From the IMG/VR virus record IMGVR_UViG_3300023227_000017, positions 1-31,426 of that record: a stretch of DNA of 31,426 bases; one strand, 5' to 3'. The position numbers and the translations under genes are program-made. The DNA is from a virus. The notes under the pieces are model-generated. The model did no database searches, had not been told where the DNA came from, and saw only the letters and a program-made list of their open reading frames with translations. This document shows positions 1 to 6,412 of the stretch, one piece after another. How positions within the stretch are numbered: position 1 is the stretch's first letter; the number at the start of each line of letters is the position of its first letter.

Positions 1-2
1 AT

Positions 3-1694
3 AAAATATTAGAGATGAATGTTAACCTTGACTTAGAAGGTTTTGAGGATGAAGACGATGGAGAAAAAACCGGCATTGCATTACCTTATATTGTAACGAT
101 AGATAAAGGTACTTCTGAGATATTATCTGTTAGACGTAATTGGAATCAGTTTGATGAGCAACAAAAACGCCGTGAACATTTTGTTCATTATGGATACATC
201 CCAGGATTTGGTTTTTATTGTTTTGGTCTGATCCATTTAATTGGGGGTTTCTCAAAATCAGGAACCATGTTACTAAGACAGTTAGTAGACGCAGGGACAT
301 TATCTAATCTTCCAGGTGGTTTTAAAGCCAGAGGCTTACGTATTAAAGGTGATGATACACCAATTGGACCAGCTGAGTGGCGTGATGTGGATGCACCATC
401 AGGAACTATCCGTGACAATTTGATGCCATTACCATACAAAGAGCCTAGCCAAGTACTTGCAGGTTTGATGGATAAAATTATTGAAGAAGGACGACGCTTT
501 GCTTCTGCTGCAGATATGAAAGTATCGGATATGTCAGCTAACTCTCCCGTAGGTTCTACCCTTGCTATCCTTGAGAGAACACTAAAAGTTATGTCCGCAG
601 TCAATGCGCGTATCTATTACTCAATGAAGAAAGAGTTTGGTCTACTTAAAAATATTATTAGAGACTACACCGACCCTAATTACCGCTATGATCCGGCTAC
701 AGGCACTCCCGGCGCTAAACAAGACGACTACAATAAAGTTAACCTTATTCCAGTAGCTGATCCTAATGCTGCAACGATGGCACAGAAGGTTGTGCAGTAT
801 CAAGCTGTTATGCAAATGGCACAGCAGAACCCGGATATCTATGACTTACCTGAACTTAATCGTCAGATGCTTGAAGTGTTAGGTGTTAAAAATATTAATA
901 AGCTTATCCCTAATAAAGAAGATGTTAAGCAGGTAGATCCAGTATCAGAAAACATGAACATTATTAATGGTAAACCGGTTAAAGCATTCCTTGACCAAGA
1001 TCATGAAGCACATATGGTGGTTCACTTAGCGTTTGCTAATGATCCTAAAATTAGACAACTTGTTGGCCAAAGCCAGAAAGCAGGGATGATACAGTCAGCT
1101 ATGGAAGCTCATGTTGCAGAACACATTGCCTTCCAGTACCGAATAGAAATTGAGAAACAACTCGGTGTACCGTTACCTCCAAGTGATGAAGCATTACCTG
1201 TTGATGTTGAGAATGAAGTAGCTAGGCTTACTGCTCCAGCAGCAGAGAAATTATTACAGTCTAATACTGCTGAGGCTCAACAAGAAAAAGCTCAACAGCA
1301 AGCGCAAGATCCTATCTTACAAATGCAAAAAGCTGAACTACAAATTAAACAAGAAGAAGCGAAAGTTAAAGCTCAAAAAACTATGGCTGATATAGAGCTA
1401 GACAAAGCCAAGCTTAAATTTGAAATTGATAAAGCTACTGTTAGCGCACAAAAAGATGTGATGTTAGAACAAGCTAGAATGGAAACACAGAAAGAGATTG
1501 CTGGGGCTCAAATAGGTGCTAAAGCAGAGATGGAGCAGAAACAAATAAATACTAAAGAAGTATTAGAAGGTGCAAAATTAGGCGCGGCAGCTGTTAATAA
1601 ACAAAAAGATATTAACCTCCGCGAAAAAGAATCTCAGTTGCGTAATACAACTAAGGTAAAAGAAACAAAACTCAAGGACGATAACATCAACTAA
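3..1694 (+). CDS. Portal protein, P22-like, C-terminal part (5' end off window)
   Basis: The reading frame is open to the left edge, so the ATG at 15 is probably internal and the gene is partial. The visible ~560 residues start with an acidic stretch and a 'GIALPYIVTIDKG' segment typical of the mid-part of P22-type portals. A helical region follows with NARIYYSMKKEFGLLKNII, and a long Gln/Lys/Glu-rich coiled coil fills roughly the last 150 residues. In the family, twelve subunits form the ring at one capsid vertex through which DNA is packaged and ejected, and to which the tail adaptors bind. Position before the scaffold and capsid genes fits. The long charged C-terminal helix resembles the portal 'barrel' of P22-like phages; that structural match is inferred. 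Confidence 0.8.
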   Translation, partial: KILEMNVNLDLEGFEDEDDGEKTGIALPYIVTIDKGTSEILSVRRNWNQFDEQQKRREHFVHYGYIPGFGFYCFGLIHLIGGFSKSGTMLLRQLVDAGTLSNLPGGFKARGLRIKGDDTPIGPAEWRDVDAPSGTIRDNLMPLPYKEPSQVLAGLMDKIIEEGRRFASAADMKVSDMSANSPVGSTLAILERTLKVMSAVNARIYYSMKKEFGLLKNIIRDYTDPNYRYDPATGTPGAKQDDYNKVNLIPVADPNAATMAQKVVQYQAVMQMAQQNPDIYDLPELNRQMLEVLGVKNINKLIPNKEDVKQVDPVSENMNIINGKPVKAFLDQDHEAHMVVHLAFANDPKIRQLVGQSQKAGMIQSAMEAHVAEHIAFQYRIEIEKQLGVPLPPSDEALPVDVENEVARLTAPAAEKLLQSNTAEAQQEKAQQQAQDPILQMQKAELQIKQEEAKVKAQKTMADIELDKAKLKFEIDKATVSAQKDVMLEQARMETQKEIAGAQIGAKAEMEQKQINTKEVLEGAKLGAAAVNKQKDINLREKESQLRNTTKVKETKLKDDNIN

Positions 1695-1708
1695 ACGAAA
1701 GGAACATC

Positions 1709-1939
1709 ATGAAAGAAACGCTTATGCTTCTATCAACCCGGATAGAAGAAAGACGCAAAGAGTTATTAGAAAGTATGGGTGCAGGAACTGCTAAAGATTT
1801 TGGTGGTTACCAACACGCGTGCGGCGAAGTTCGGGGATATCTAATAATACAAAATATGATTTCAGAAGCTATTCGTACGCATGAACACGAAGAAGAAAAT
1901 TTTGATAGCAGCCCAACGGACAGCGTGGTGAAAAAATGA
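1709..1939 (+). CDS. Small conserved-looking phage protein, function unknown
   Basis: This is a 76-residue, mostly helical, charged protein. An AAAGGA ribosome site lies just upstream and it follows the portal gene after a 14-base gap. Its last four bases overlap the start of the GroES-like gene, so the two are probably translationally coupled. The N-terminal half (LLSTRIEERRKELLESMG) looks like an amphipathic helix; the tail is acidic. It has no catalytic motif, signal peptide or membrane segment. Its place in the head module suggests a head-assembly role, but I do not recognise the family. Confidence 0.6.
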   Translation: MKETLMLLSTRIEERRKELLESMGAGTAKDFGGYQHACGEVRGYLIIQNMISEAIRTHEHEEENFDSSPTDSVVKK

Positions 1940-2394
1940 ATAACACCATCGCAACTCCAGACAAAAAAATAGTCTCCATTTCAGGAGCTCCTATTAAAAC
2001 AAAAAACACATCCACTAAAGAAGGCGTTAAGCTAACTGAAGAAGAGGCTATAGCGAAAGCAGCAGCTCAACTTCCTGACGTTAAAGGCTATCGTATTTTA
2101 TGTATGGTACCTGAAGCAGAAGAAGCTTATGAAAGTGGCTTAATTAAATCCGATTCTGCCAAATATATAGAGGAACATTCTACAGTTGTTTTATTTGTTA
2201 TGCAGTTAGGTGATCTTTGTTATAAAGACGAAGCTCGTTTCCCTACAGGCGCTTGGTGTCAAGAAGGTGACTTCGTTATCACACGTGCTTACGCAGGGAC
2301 TAGAATCAAAATTCACGGAAAAGAATTCCGCATTATAAACGACGATACCGTAGAAGCAGTGGTCGATGACCCTCGTGGCTACGAACGCGCATAG
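1936..2394 (+). CDS. GroES-like co-chaperonin (Cpn10 fold)
   Basis: This 152-residue protein has a ~50-residue N-terminal extension followed by a Cpn10-like domain (about residues 51-144). The clearest signature is the C-terminal strand pair 'YAGTRIKIHGKEFRIINDD' (119-137) followed by TVEAVV, which closely parallels the GroES ending YAGTEVKIDGEEYLI..DDILAVV. Residues ~63-80 (EAYESGLIKSDSAKYIEE) sit where GroES has its mobile loop, with GLI in place of the hydrophobic tripeptide that contacts GroEL. T4 gp31 and similar proteins replace host GroES so that GroEL can fold the major capsid protein. Location between portal and scaffold fits capsid folding. The insertion before 'WCQEGDFVIT' is longer than in bacterial GroES. 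Function is inferred from family and position. Confidence 0.75.
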   Translation: MNNTIATPDKKIVSISGAPIKTKNTSTKEGVKLTEEEAIAKAAAQLPDVKGYRILCMVPEAEEAYESGLIKSDSAKYIEEHSTVVLFVMQLGDLCYKDEARFPTGAWCQEGDFVITRAYAGTRIKIHGKEFRIINDDTVEAVVDDPRGYERA

Positions 2395-2403
2395 GAGAAT
2401 AGC

Positions 2404-3453
2404 ATGGCTGAAATAATTAATGAAATGCCTGATGAACTAGAAATGGAAGGTGATGAATTAGAAGTAGATTTAGACGAAGGTAAAAAAGAGACTAAAGGTA
2501 CAAAGTCTACTGCTGATGTAGAGCGAGTACAACAAGCACCTAAGCAAGAAGAAATGGAGTTAGAAATTGAAGAGGAAGACGATACCCCTCCTGAAGATAG
2601 GAACAAAGAACCTTTACCAGAAAAAATAGTTAAGGAACTTGAAGAGGATAATCTAGAAGACTATTCGGACCGCGTTAAACAAAGGATGGCTCAGCTTAAA
2701 AAAGTTTATCATGATGAACGTCGTGCTAAAGAAGAAGCAGGTAGGGAAAAGGAAGAAGCCATTGCTTATGCACAAAAGGTGTATCAGCAAAACCAAAAGC
2801 TTCAGACCACATTAAGTTCAGGTGAAGAAGATTACCTTAAAACATTAATAGGCTCTGCTGAAAAAGAACTTGCTTTAGCTAAGCGCGATTATCGAGAAGC
2901 TTATGATTCTGGAGATACAGATAAAATTGTTGAGGCTCAAGCTTTAATGAACAGTGCTCAATATAAATTGTCACAAGCTAGTAACTTGAAGCCACAATAT
3001 AAGGCTTCACAAACACCTCAAAATAGTGTACAGTCACCACAAGAAGTGACTCGACCTAGAGCACCCCAACCAGATGCCAAAGCTCAGGCTTGGCAGGCCA
3101 AAAACCAATGGTTTGGTAAAGACGAAGAAATGACATCTTTAGCTTTAGGAGTTCACGAAAGATTAGTCAGGAGTGGAATACAACCTACTTCTGAAGAATA
3201 CTACCTTCGTATAGACGAAACGATGCAAAAACGATTCCCCGAGAACTTTGAAATTGATCTCGTGGAAACTTCGTTGGAACCGGGAAGACCCGCCCAACGC
3301 AAACCTTCGAATGTAGTTGCTCCGGCCTCGCGTAGTACCGCGCCTAGAAAAGTACGTTTGTCTAAAACACAAGTTGCTTTTGCTAAGAAGCTTAAGTTAA
3401 CTCCGGAACAATATGCAAGAGAAATGATAAAATTGGAGAACGCAAATGGATAA
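2404..3453 (+). CDS. Probable capsid scaffolding protein
   Basis: This 349-residue protein is highly charged and has no recognisable enzyme motif. Residues 1-70 are very acidic (runs of Glu/Asp). Residues ~85-190 are predicted coiled coil (RMAQLKKVYHDERRAKEEAG and following). A Gln/Pro-rich linker comes next, then a basic C-terminal region with KLTPEQYAREMIK near the end. This build and the position immediately upstream of the capsid gene are typical of scaffolding proteins, whose basic C-terminal helix binds the inner face of the coat shell and which leave before DNA enters. The RBS is AGGAG eight bases upstream. Its end overlaps the next gene by eight bases. Assignment rests on composition and gene order. 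Confidence 0.7.
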   Translation: MAEIINEMPDELEMEGDELEVDLDEGKKETKGTKSTADVERVQQAPKQEEMELEIEEEDDTPPEDRNKEPLPEKIVKELEEDNLEDYSDRVKQRMAQLKKVYHDERRAKEEAGREKEEAIAYAQKVYQQNQKLQTTLSSGEEDYLKTLIGSAEKELALAKRDYREAYDSGDTDKIVEAQALMNSAQYKLSQASNLKPQYKASQTPQNSVQSPQEVTRPRAPQPDAKAQAWQAKNQWFGKDEEMTSLALGVHERLVRSGIQPTSEEYYLRIDETMQKRFPENFEIDLVETSLEPGRPAQRKPSNVVAPASRSTAPRKVRLSKTQVAFAKKLKLTPEQYAREMIKLENANG

Positions 3454-3907
3454 AGTTATCAAAAGAACTGACCGAGATTTAGAAGTAAGAGAAGAAAGCC
3501 TAAAAGTAAAGAAGTGGCAACCTGCATCATTACTGCCCGAATTTAAACAGCAGCCAGGTTTTGACTATCGATGGATTAGGATTTCCTTACTTAATGAACC
3601 CGATAACATGAACGTCTCTTCAAAAATGCGTGAAGGCTGGGAACCGGTGCGGCATGCGGATCACCCAGAGATATTAATACATAGAAACCCTAACTCTCAG
3701 TACCAAGAAGGTGTTGAAATTGGTGGTTTATTACTATGTAGAGCTCCTTCCGAGTTGATGGACCAAAGACGAGCGTATGTAAATGAAAAAACACGTGCTC
3801 AAACTGAAGCAGTAGACTCATCATATTTGAATCAAAATGATCCACGTATGCCTAAGTTTGCTGAAGGTCAGGAAAATGGTCGATCGTTTGGTAAGGGAAA
3901 TAAGTAA
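3446..3907 (+). CDS. Hypothetical head-module protein
   Basis: This 153-residue protein lies between scaffold and decoration genes, overlapping the scaffold end by eight bases. Residues ~20-105 look like a compact alpha/beta domain (WQPASLLPEF, YRWIRISLLNEPDNMNVSSK, GVEIGGLLLCRAPSELMDQR). The last ~45 residues are low-complexity and polar. Similar small proteins often sit just before the capsid gene in environmental podoviruses, but no function is established that I can name. It has no signal peptide or membrane segment. A head completion or assembly role is only an inference from position. Confidence 0.6.
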   Translation: MDKVIKRTDRDLEVREESLKVKKWQPASLLPEFKQQPGFDYRWIRISLLNEPDNMNVSSKMREGWEPVRHADHPEILIHRNPNSQYQEGVEIGGLLLCRAPSELMDQRRAYVNEKTRAQTEAVDSSYLNQNDPRMPKFAEGQENGRSFGKGNK

Positions 3908-3928
3908 AAATAATTAGGAGAAACAATC

Positions 3929-4540
3929 ATGGCTTCAACAGCTAGTCCTTACGGACTTAAAGCGGTAAACCATGTAGGCGGTACCCCATATGCGGGTTCT
4001 ACACGCTTACTATCGATTGCTTCTGGATACGCTACAAATCTTTACAACGGTACTATCGTTCAAATTGGAACAGACGGAACAATACAACTAATGCCTAGCA
4101 TTGGTTCAGCCGCTGATCCTTTTGACGCAGGTACAATTGGTGTATTTGTAGGATGTACATATTCAGATCCAGTCACAAGTGTATTAACATTTAATCAGTA
4201 TTGGCCAGCAAGCACAGTAGCAGCAGATGCGAAAGCATACGTTGTTGACGATCCTGATGTAGTATTTATGGTTCAAGCTGATGCAGCAGTTGCACAAACA
4301 GGTTTAGGTGGTAATGTACCTTTAGCTGAAGTGCAATCTGGTACAACAGGATCAACAGTAAACGGTAATTCTGATATTGCAGCAGATGCTACTTATGCAG
4401 CTACTGACGGTATTGCATTACGAATTGTTGATTTTGTAGATTCACCAACTTCAACCGTGGGCGATGCGTTTACAGACTTACTCGTTAAGTTTAATCCTGT
4501 AGCACATTCATATACTAACCCTACTGGTGTAGGCGATTAA
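3929..4540 (+). CDS. Probable capsid decoration / structural protein
   Basis: This 203-residue protein is rich in Ala, Thr, Val, Gly and Asp and poor in Lys/Arg, with alternating hydrophobic residues that suggest beta strands. The N-terminus 'STASPYGLKAVNHVGG' recurs in structural proteins encoded next to the coat gene of marine phages. An AGGAG site precedes the ATG, and the capsid gene follows after 17 bases with the same kind of RBS, consistent with high expression of both. The likely role is binding the outside of the capsid lattice; this is inferred from composition and position, and a minor virion protein is the alternative. Confidence 0.6.
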   Translation: MASTASPYGLKAVNHVGGTPYAGSTRLLSIASGYATNLYNGTIVQIGTDGTIQLMPSIGSAADPFDAGTIGVFVGCTYSDPVTSVLTFNQYWPASTVAADAKAYVVDDPDVVFMVQADAAVAQTGLGGNVPLAEVQSGTTGSTVNGNSDIAADATYAATDGIALRIVDFVDSPTSTVGDAFTDLLVKFNPVAHSYTNPTGVGD

Positions 4541-4557
4541 TTTTAGGAGAATAAAAC

Positions 4558-5466
4558 ATGGCAATTTCAAGAGCCCAGCTCCTAAAGGAGCTATTACCAG
4601 GACTTAACGCGCTATTCGGTTTAGAGTATGCACGTTATGGCGAAGAGCATAAAGAGATTTACGAAACTGAATCTTCAGACCGTTCTTTCGAAGAAGAAAC
4701 AAAACTAGCTGGCTTCGCTGCAGCACCTCTGAAATCTGAGGGAGCAGCAATTGCGTATGATAACGCACAAGAAGCTTTTACAGCACGTTACAACCACGTG
4801 ACTATTGCTTTAGGATTCAGTTTAACTGAAGAAGCAGTTGAGGATAATCTATATGATTCATTGTCAGCTCGTTATACTAAAGCACTTGCACGATCAATGG
4901 CTAACACTAAGCAAGTTAGAGCGGCTAACGTTCTTAACAACGGCTTCAATGCCGGCTTTGCAGGTGGTGACGGTGTATCATTGTTTAACGCAAGCCATCC
5001 ATTAGTATCAGGTGGTGTTAACAGTAATACACAAGGTGTTGCTACAGACTTGAACGAAACAGCATTGGAAAATGCAGTTATTCAAATCGCAGCATGGACC
5101 GATGAGCGTGGCTTACTAATTGCGTCTAAACCACGTAAGTTAGTTATTCCACCAGCACTTCAGTTCGTTGCAACTCGTCTATTAGATACAGAGCTTCGTG
5201 TAGCTACTGCAGATAATGACATCAACGCATTAAGAACTAATGGTGCAATTCCAGAAGGTTATACAGTAAATCACTTCTTAACAGACGGTGACGCTTATTT
5301 CCTAACAACTGACGTTCCTAACGGTATGAAGCATTTTGAAAGAACACCGCTTACTACTTCTATGGACGGAGATTTTGATACTGGCAATGTACGTTACAAA
5401 GCCCGTGAAAGATATTCATTCGGTTGGTCTGATCCATTAGGTATGTGGGGTTCAGCAGGTGCATAA
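4558..5466 (+). CDS. Major capsid protein (Mu gpT-like HK97 fold)
   Basis: This 302-residue protein has the features of the gpT-like coat family. The N-terminal helix 'LLPGLNALFGLEYARYGEE' comes first, then a strand region ending in YNHVTIALGFSLTEEAVED, then 'GVSLFNASHPLVSGG' in the central domain. Next come the spine-helix region ALENAVIQIAAWTDERGLL with 'PRKLVIPPALQF', and finally 'RYKARERYSFGWSDPLGMWG' at the end. Hexamers and pentamers of this fold build the head shell. It is followed within 60 bases by a strong terminator, so it ends the head operon. Length is normal for this family and no cleavable leader is evident. Confidence 0.88.
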   Translation: MAISRAQLLKELLPGLNALFGLEYARYGEEHKEIYETESSDRSFEEETKLAGFAAAPLKSEGAAIAYDNAQEAFTARYNHVTIALGFSLTEEAVEDNLYDSLSARYTKALARSMANTKQVRAANVLNNGFNAGFAGGDGVSLFNASHPLVSGGVNSNTQGVATDLNETALENAVIQIAAWTDERGLLIASKPRKLVIPPALQFVATRLLDTELRVATADNDINALRTNGAIPEGYTVNHFLTDGDAYFLTTDVPNGMKHFERTPLTTSMDGDFDTGNVRYKARERYSFGWSDPLGMWGSAGA

Positions 5467-5478
5467 CTTGCTACTCTC

Positions 5479-5509
5479 TAGCGCTTAGTTTTCATAGTTC
5501 TGAGCGCTA
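5479..5509 (+). terminator. Hairpin just after the capsid gene
   Basis: Bases 5479-5487 (tagcgctta) pair with 5501-5509 (tgagcgcta): nine base pairs with one G-U, around a 13-base loop. It lacks a T-run of its own but sits 9 bases ahead of the stronger terminator. It may be an RNA-processing or 3'-stabilising hairpin for the capsid transcript. Confidence 0.5.
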
Positions 5510-5517
5510 TCCTCCTG

Positions 5518-5550
5518 AAAAACCCGGCACCTCTCAGCTGGGTTTTTCTT
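5518..5550 (+). terminator. Rho-independent terminator of the head operon
   Basis: Bases 5518-5528 (aaaaacccggc) pair with 5537-5547 (gctgggttttt), with one G-U pair and an 8-base loop. The 3' arm ends in a T-run continued by ctt. Placement 51 bases after the capsid stop fits termination of the head transcript. Confidence 0.85.
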
Positions 5551-5597
5551 TATCTAAAACTCATGAATATGCTTAGGGCACAAACTAAATAGATAGA

Positions 5598-5603
5598 TAT
5601 AAT
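5598..5603 (+). promoter_or_regulatory. Candidate -10 box (TATAAT) upstream of the PqqA-like gene
   Basis: A perfect TATAAT lies 46 bases before the PqqA-like ATG and after the capsid terminator. No good -35 hexamer is present at 16-18 bases; ttaggg at 5573-5578 is a poor match with a 19-base gap. Being the first promoter-like element after a terminator supports it, but A+T-rich DNA produces such boxes by chance. Confidence 0.45.
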
Positions 5604-5610
5604 TCTCTTA

Positions 5611-5625
5611 TCAGCTTCATGCTGA
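5611..5625 (+). promoter_or_regulatory. Short leader hairpin before the PqqA-like gene
   Basis: tcagc (5611-5615) pairs with gctga (5621-5625) around a 5-base loop, 10 bases upstream of the AAGGAG ribosome site. It may stabilise the short mRNA or tune access to the ribosome site. The stem is only five pairs, so this is tentative. Confidence 0.35.
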
Positions 5626-5649
5626 AATCTAACTTAAGGAGATTCTATT

Positions 5650-5721
5650 ATGTGGACAACACCATCAGCAACAGAAATGAGATTTGGTTTCGAAGTAACC
5701 ATGTACGTAATGAACAAGTAA
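5650..5721 (+). CDS. pqqA: PqqA-like PQQ precursor peptide (23 aa)
   Basis: This 23-codon gene is too short for routine ORF calling. A strong AAGGAG site at 5636-5641 sits eight bases before the ATG. The peptide begins MWTTPS and ends RFGFEVTMYVMNK. It matches PqqA, the ribosomal substrate for pyrroloquinoline quinone, in length and in key positions: Trp2, Pro5, Arg11, Gly13, Glu15, Val16, Thr17, Tyr19 and Asn22 (compared from memory with Klebsiella PqqA). In PQQ synthesis the radical-SAM enzyme PqqE, with PqqD, joins Glu15 to Tyr19, and the linked pair becomes PQQ. Both residues are present at exactly these numbers. No pqqB, C, D or E gene is in the window, so the host would have to supply the enzymes. 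Flanking terminators suggest independent transcription. Confidence 0.85.
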   Translation: MWTTPSATEMRFGFEVTMYVMNK

Positions 5722-5733
5722 GTGATATAATTG

Positions 5734-5826
5734 TTTAACGGGGAGCATTTAACGCTTTCCATTAAAACTTATTATCTATCCGGTCCGGTGGCTTGGAAAC
5801 AGCCTGAGCCGTTTAAAAGAGATAAT
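5734..5826 (+). ncRNA. Candidate structured RNA downstream of the PqqA-like gene
   Basis: There are two foldable elements between the peptide stop and the terminator. First, 5734-5738 with 5762-5766 and 5740-5746 (ggggagc) with 5754-5760 (gctttcc) form a long hairpin with G-U pairs. Second, 5771-5777 (attatct) pairs with 5820-5826 (agataat), enclosing an inner stem: 5786-5789 with 5808-5811 and 5790-5793 (ggct) with 5801-5804 (agcc), with a 3-base bulge. All frames here are stop-rich. It matches no tRNA or riboswitch class I recognise. It could be a 3' UTR stabiliser or a regulatory RNA. Confidence 0.4.
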
Positions 5827-5846
5827 ATTTTAAAAGAACCAACACT

Positions 5847-5868
5847 AAGGGGCTTCGGTCCCTTTTTT
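5847..5868 (+). terminator. Rho-independent terminator with UUCG tetraloop
   Basis: aaggggc (5847-5853) pairs with gtccctt (5858-5864) around TTCG, with one G-U pair, followed by a T-run to 5868. This is a textbook stable terminator. It ends the PqqA-like transcript before the next structural genes. Confidence 0.88.
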
Positions 5869-5872
5869 GTTG

Positions 5873-5878
5873 TATAAT
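5873..5878 (+). promoter_or_regulatory. Candidate -10 box for the downstream structural operon
   Basis: A perfect TATAAT lies directly after the terminator and about 109 bases before the ATG at 5987. Seventeen bases upstream lies the terminator stem, which offers no -35 match. A promoter is expected here because transcription from the left is terminated, but the element itself is weak evidence. Confidence 0.4.
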
Positions 5879-5917
5879 AATGTAAAACCGTGTACCATTA
5901 ATTATCTGGGTAAAACC

Positions 5918-5963
5918 AGCTTATCATGACTGCCCCAGCAGACGCATACACGACAGATAAGCT
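5918..5963 (+). repeat. Inverted repeat before the structural operon
   Basis: agcttatc (5918-5925) is a perfect inverted repeat of gataagct (5956-5963). Inside, ctgc (5930-5933) can pair with gcag (5938-5941). It lies just ahead of the GGAGAA ribosome site of the next gene, so as RNA it could affect translation; as DNA it could be an operator. It also overlaps a tiny ORF. Confidence 0.5.
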
Positions 5964-5994
5964 TAACTTTGTATGGAGAAATTCAAATGTCTAG
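5926..5994 (+). CDS. Possible 22-residue leader ORF
   Basis: An ATG at 5926 opens a 22-codon frame (starting MTAPADAYTTDK, ending NFVWRNSNV). Its TAG overlaps the start of the next gene by eight bases, as a translationally coupled leader would. However, no Shine-Dalgarno sequence precedes it, and the same bases form the inverted repeat at 5918-5963. It may be chance; the protein-like composition is the only positive evidence. Confidence 0.25.
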   Translation: MTAPADAYTTDKLNFVWRNSNV

Positions 5995-6400
5995 AACCAC
6001 ATTTTCAGGACCAGTCGTGTCCCAAAACGGCTTTATCACAGACCACGCAACAGCCTCATCAATTAATGCAACTGCAGTAGCAACTGCGGCACAAGTAGCC
6101 ACAGGTTATATTGATTCAACATCCGCAGCAGCTACAAGTATTACATTTCCAACTGGAACTCTTTTAGGCGCTGAATTACAAGCAACTGCAGGAACAGTTT
6201 TTGAATTAGTAGTTGATAACACAGGCGGTGCATCGCTCGTAACAATGGTAGTTGGAGTTAACGCAATTATGTCAGACGCTGCTACTACTACTGCAGCCTC
6301 TTTCGGTGATTTAACTATTGCCTTCGGCGTTACAGGTATGGCTCGGTATACTTTATTATTTAGTAGCGCTACTGCTTATACAATAACCCGTACTGCTTAA
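5987..6400 (+). CDS. Beta-rich virion structural protein
   Basis: I place the start at the ATG at 5987 (GGAGAA six bases upstream), giving 137 residues; a TTG at 5969 in the same frame would include the ribosome site in the gene. The start 'SRTTFSGPVVSQNGFI' recurs in structural proteins of marine podoviruses. The rest is Ala/Thr-rich with a beta pattern (FELVVDNTGGASLVTMVVG, ARYTLLFSSATAYTITRTA). The next gene begins 12 bases downstream after an AGGAG. A surface or fibre-associated role is likely but unproven. Confidence 0.6.
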   Translation: MSRTTFSGPVVSQNGFITDHATASSINATAVATAAQVATGYIDSTSAAATSITFPTGTLLGAELQATAGTVFELVVDNTGGASLVTMVVGVNAIMSDAATTTAASFGDLTIAFGVTGMARYTLLFSSATAYTITRTA

Positions 6401-6412
6401 TAGGAGAACGAT

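Larger units (their letters stand above)
5467..5986 (+). other. Long intergenic region carrying a moron-like unit
   Basis: This is the only stretch over 300 bases without a large gene. In order it holds a hairpin and a rho-independent terminator for the capsid operon, a TATAAT box, a short leader hairpin, the 23-codon PqqA-like gene, a foldable untranslated stretch, a UUCG-capped terminator, a second TATAAT box, and an inverted repeat that overlaps a tiny ORF before the next gene. An extra gene with its own promoter and terminator between two operons is the layout called a moron in temperate phages. The parts are listed separately. Confidence 0.75.

Noticed and set aside
5766-5846. tRNA-like segment ending in acca downstream of the PqqA-like gene
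   Set aside because: It has no T-loop consensus, no matching acceptor stem and no anticodon arm; it only folds into bulged hairpins.
5969-5986. TTG start extending the structural gene upstream
   Set aside because: The extension would include the GGAGAA ribosome site that serves the ATG at 5987.
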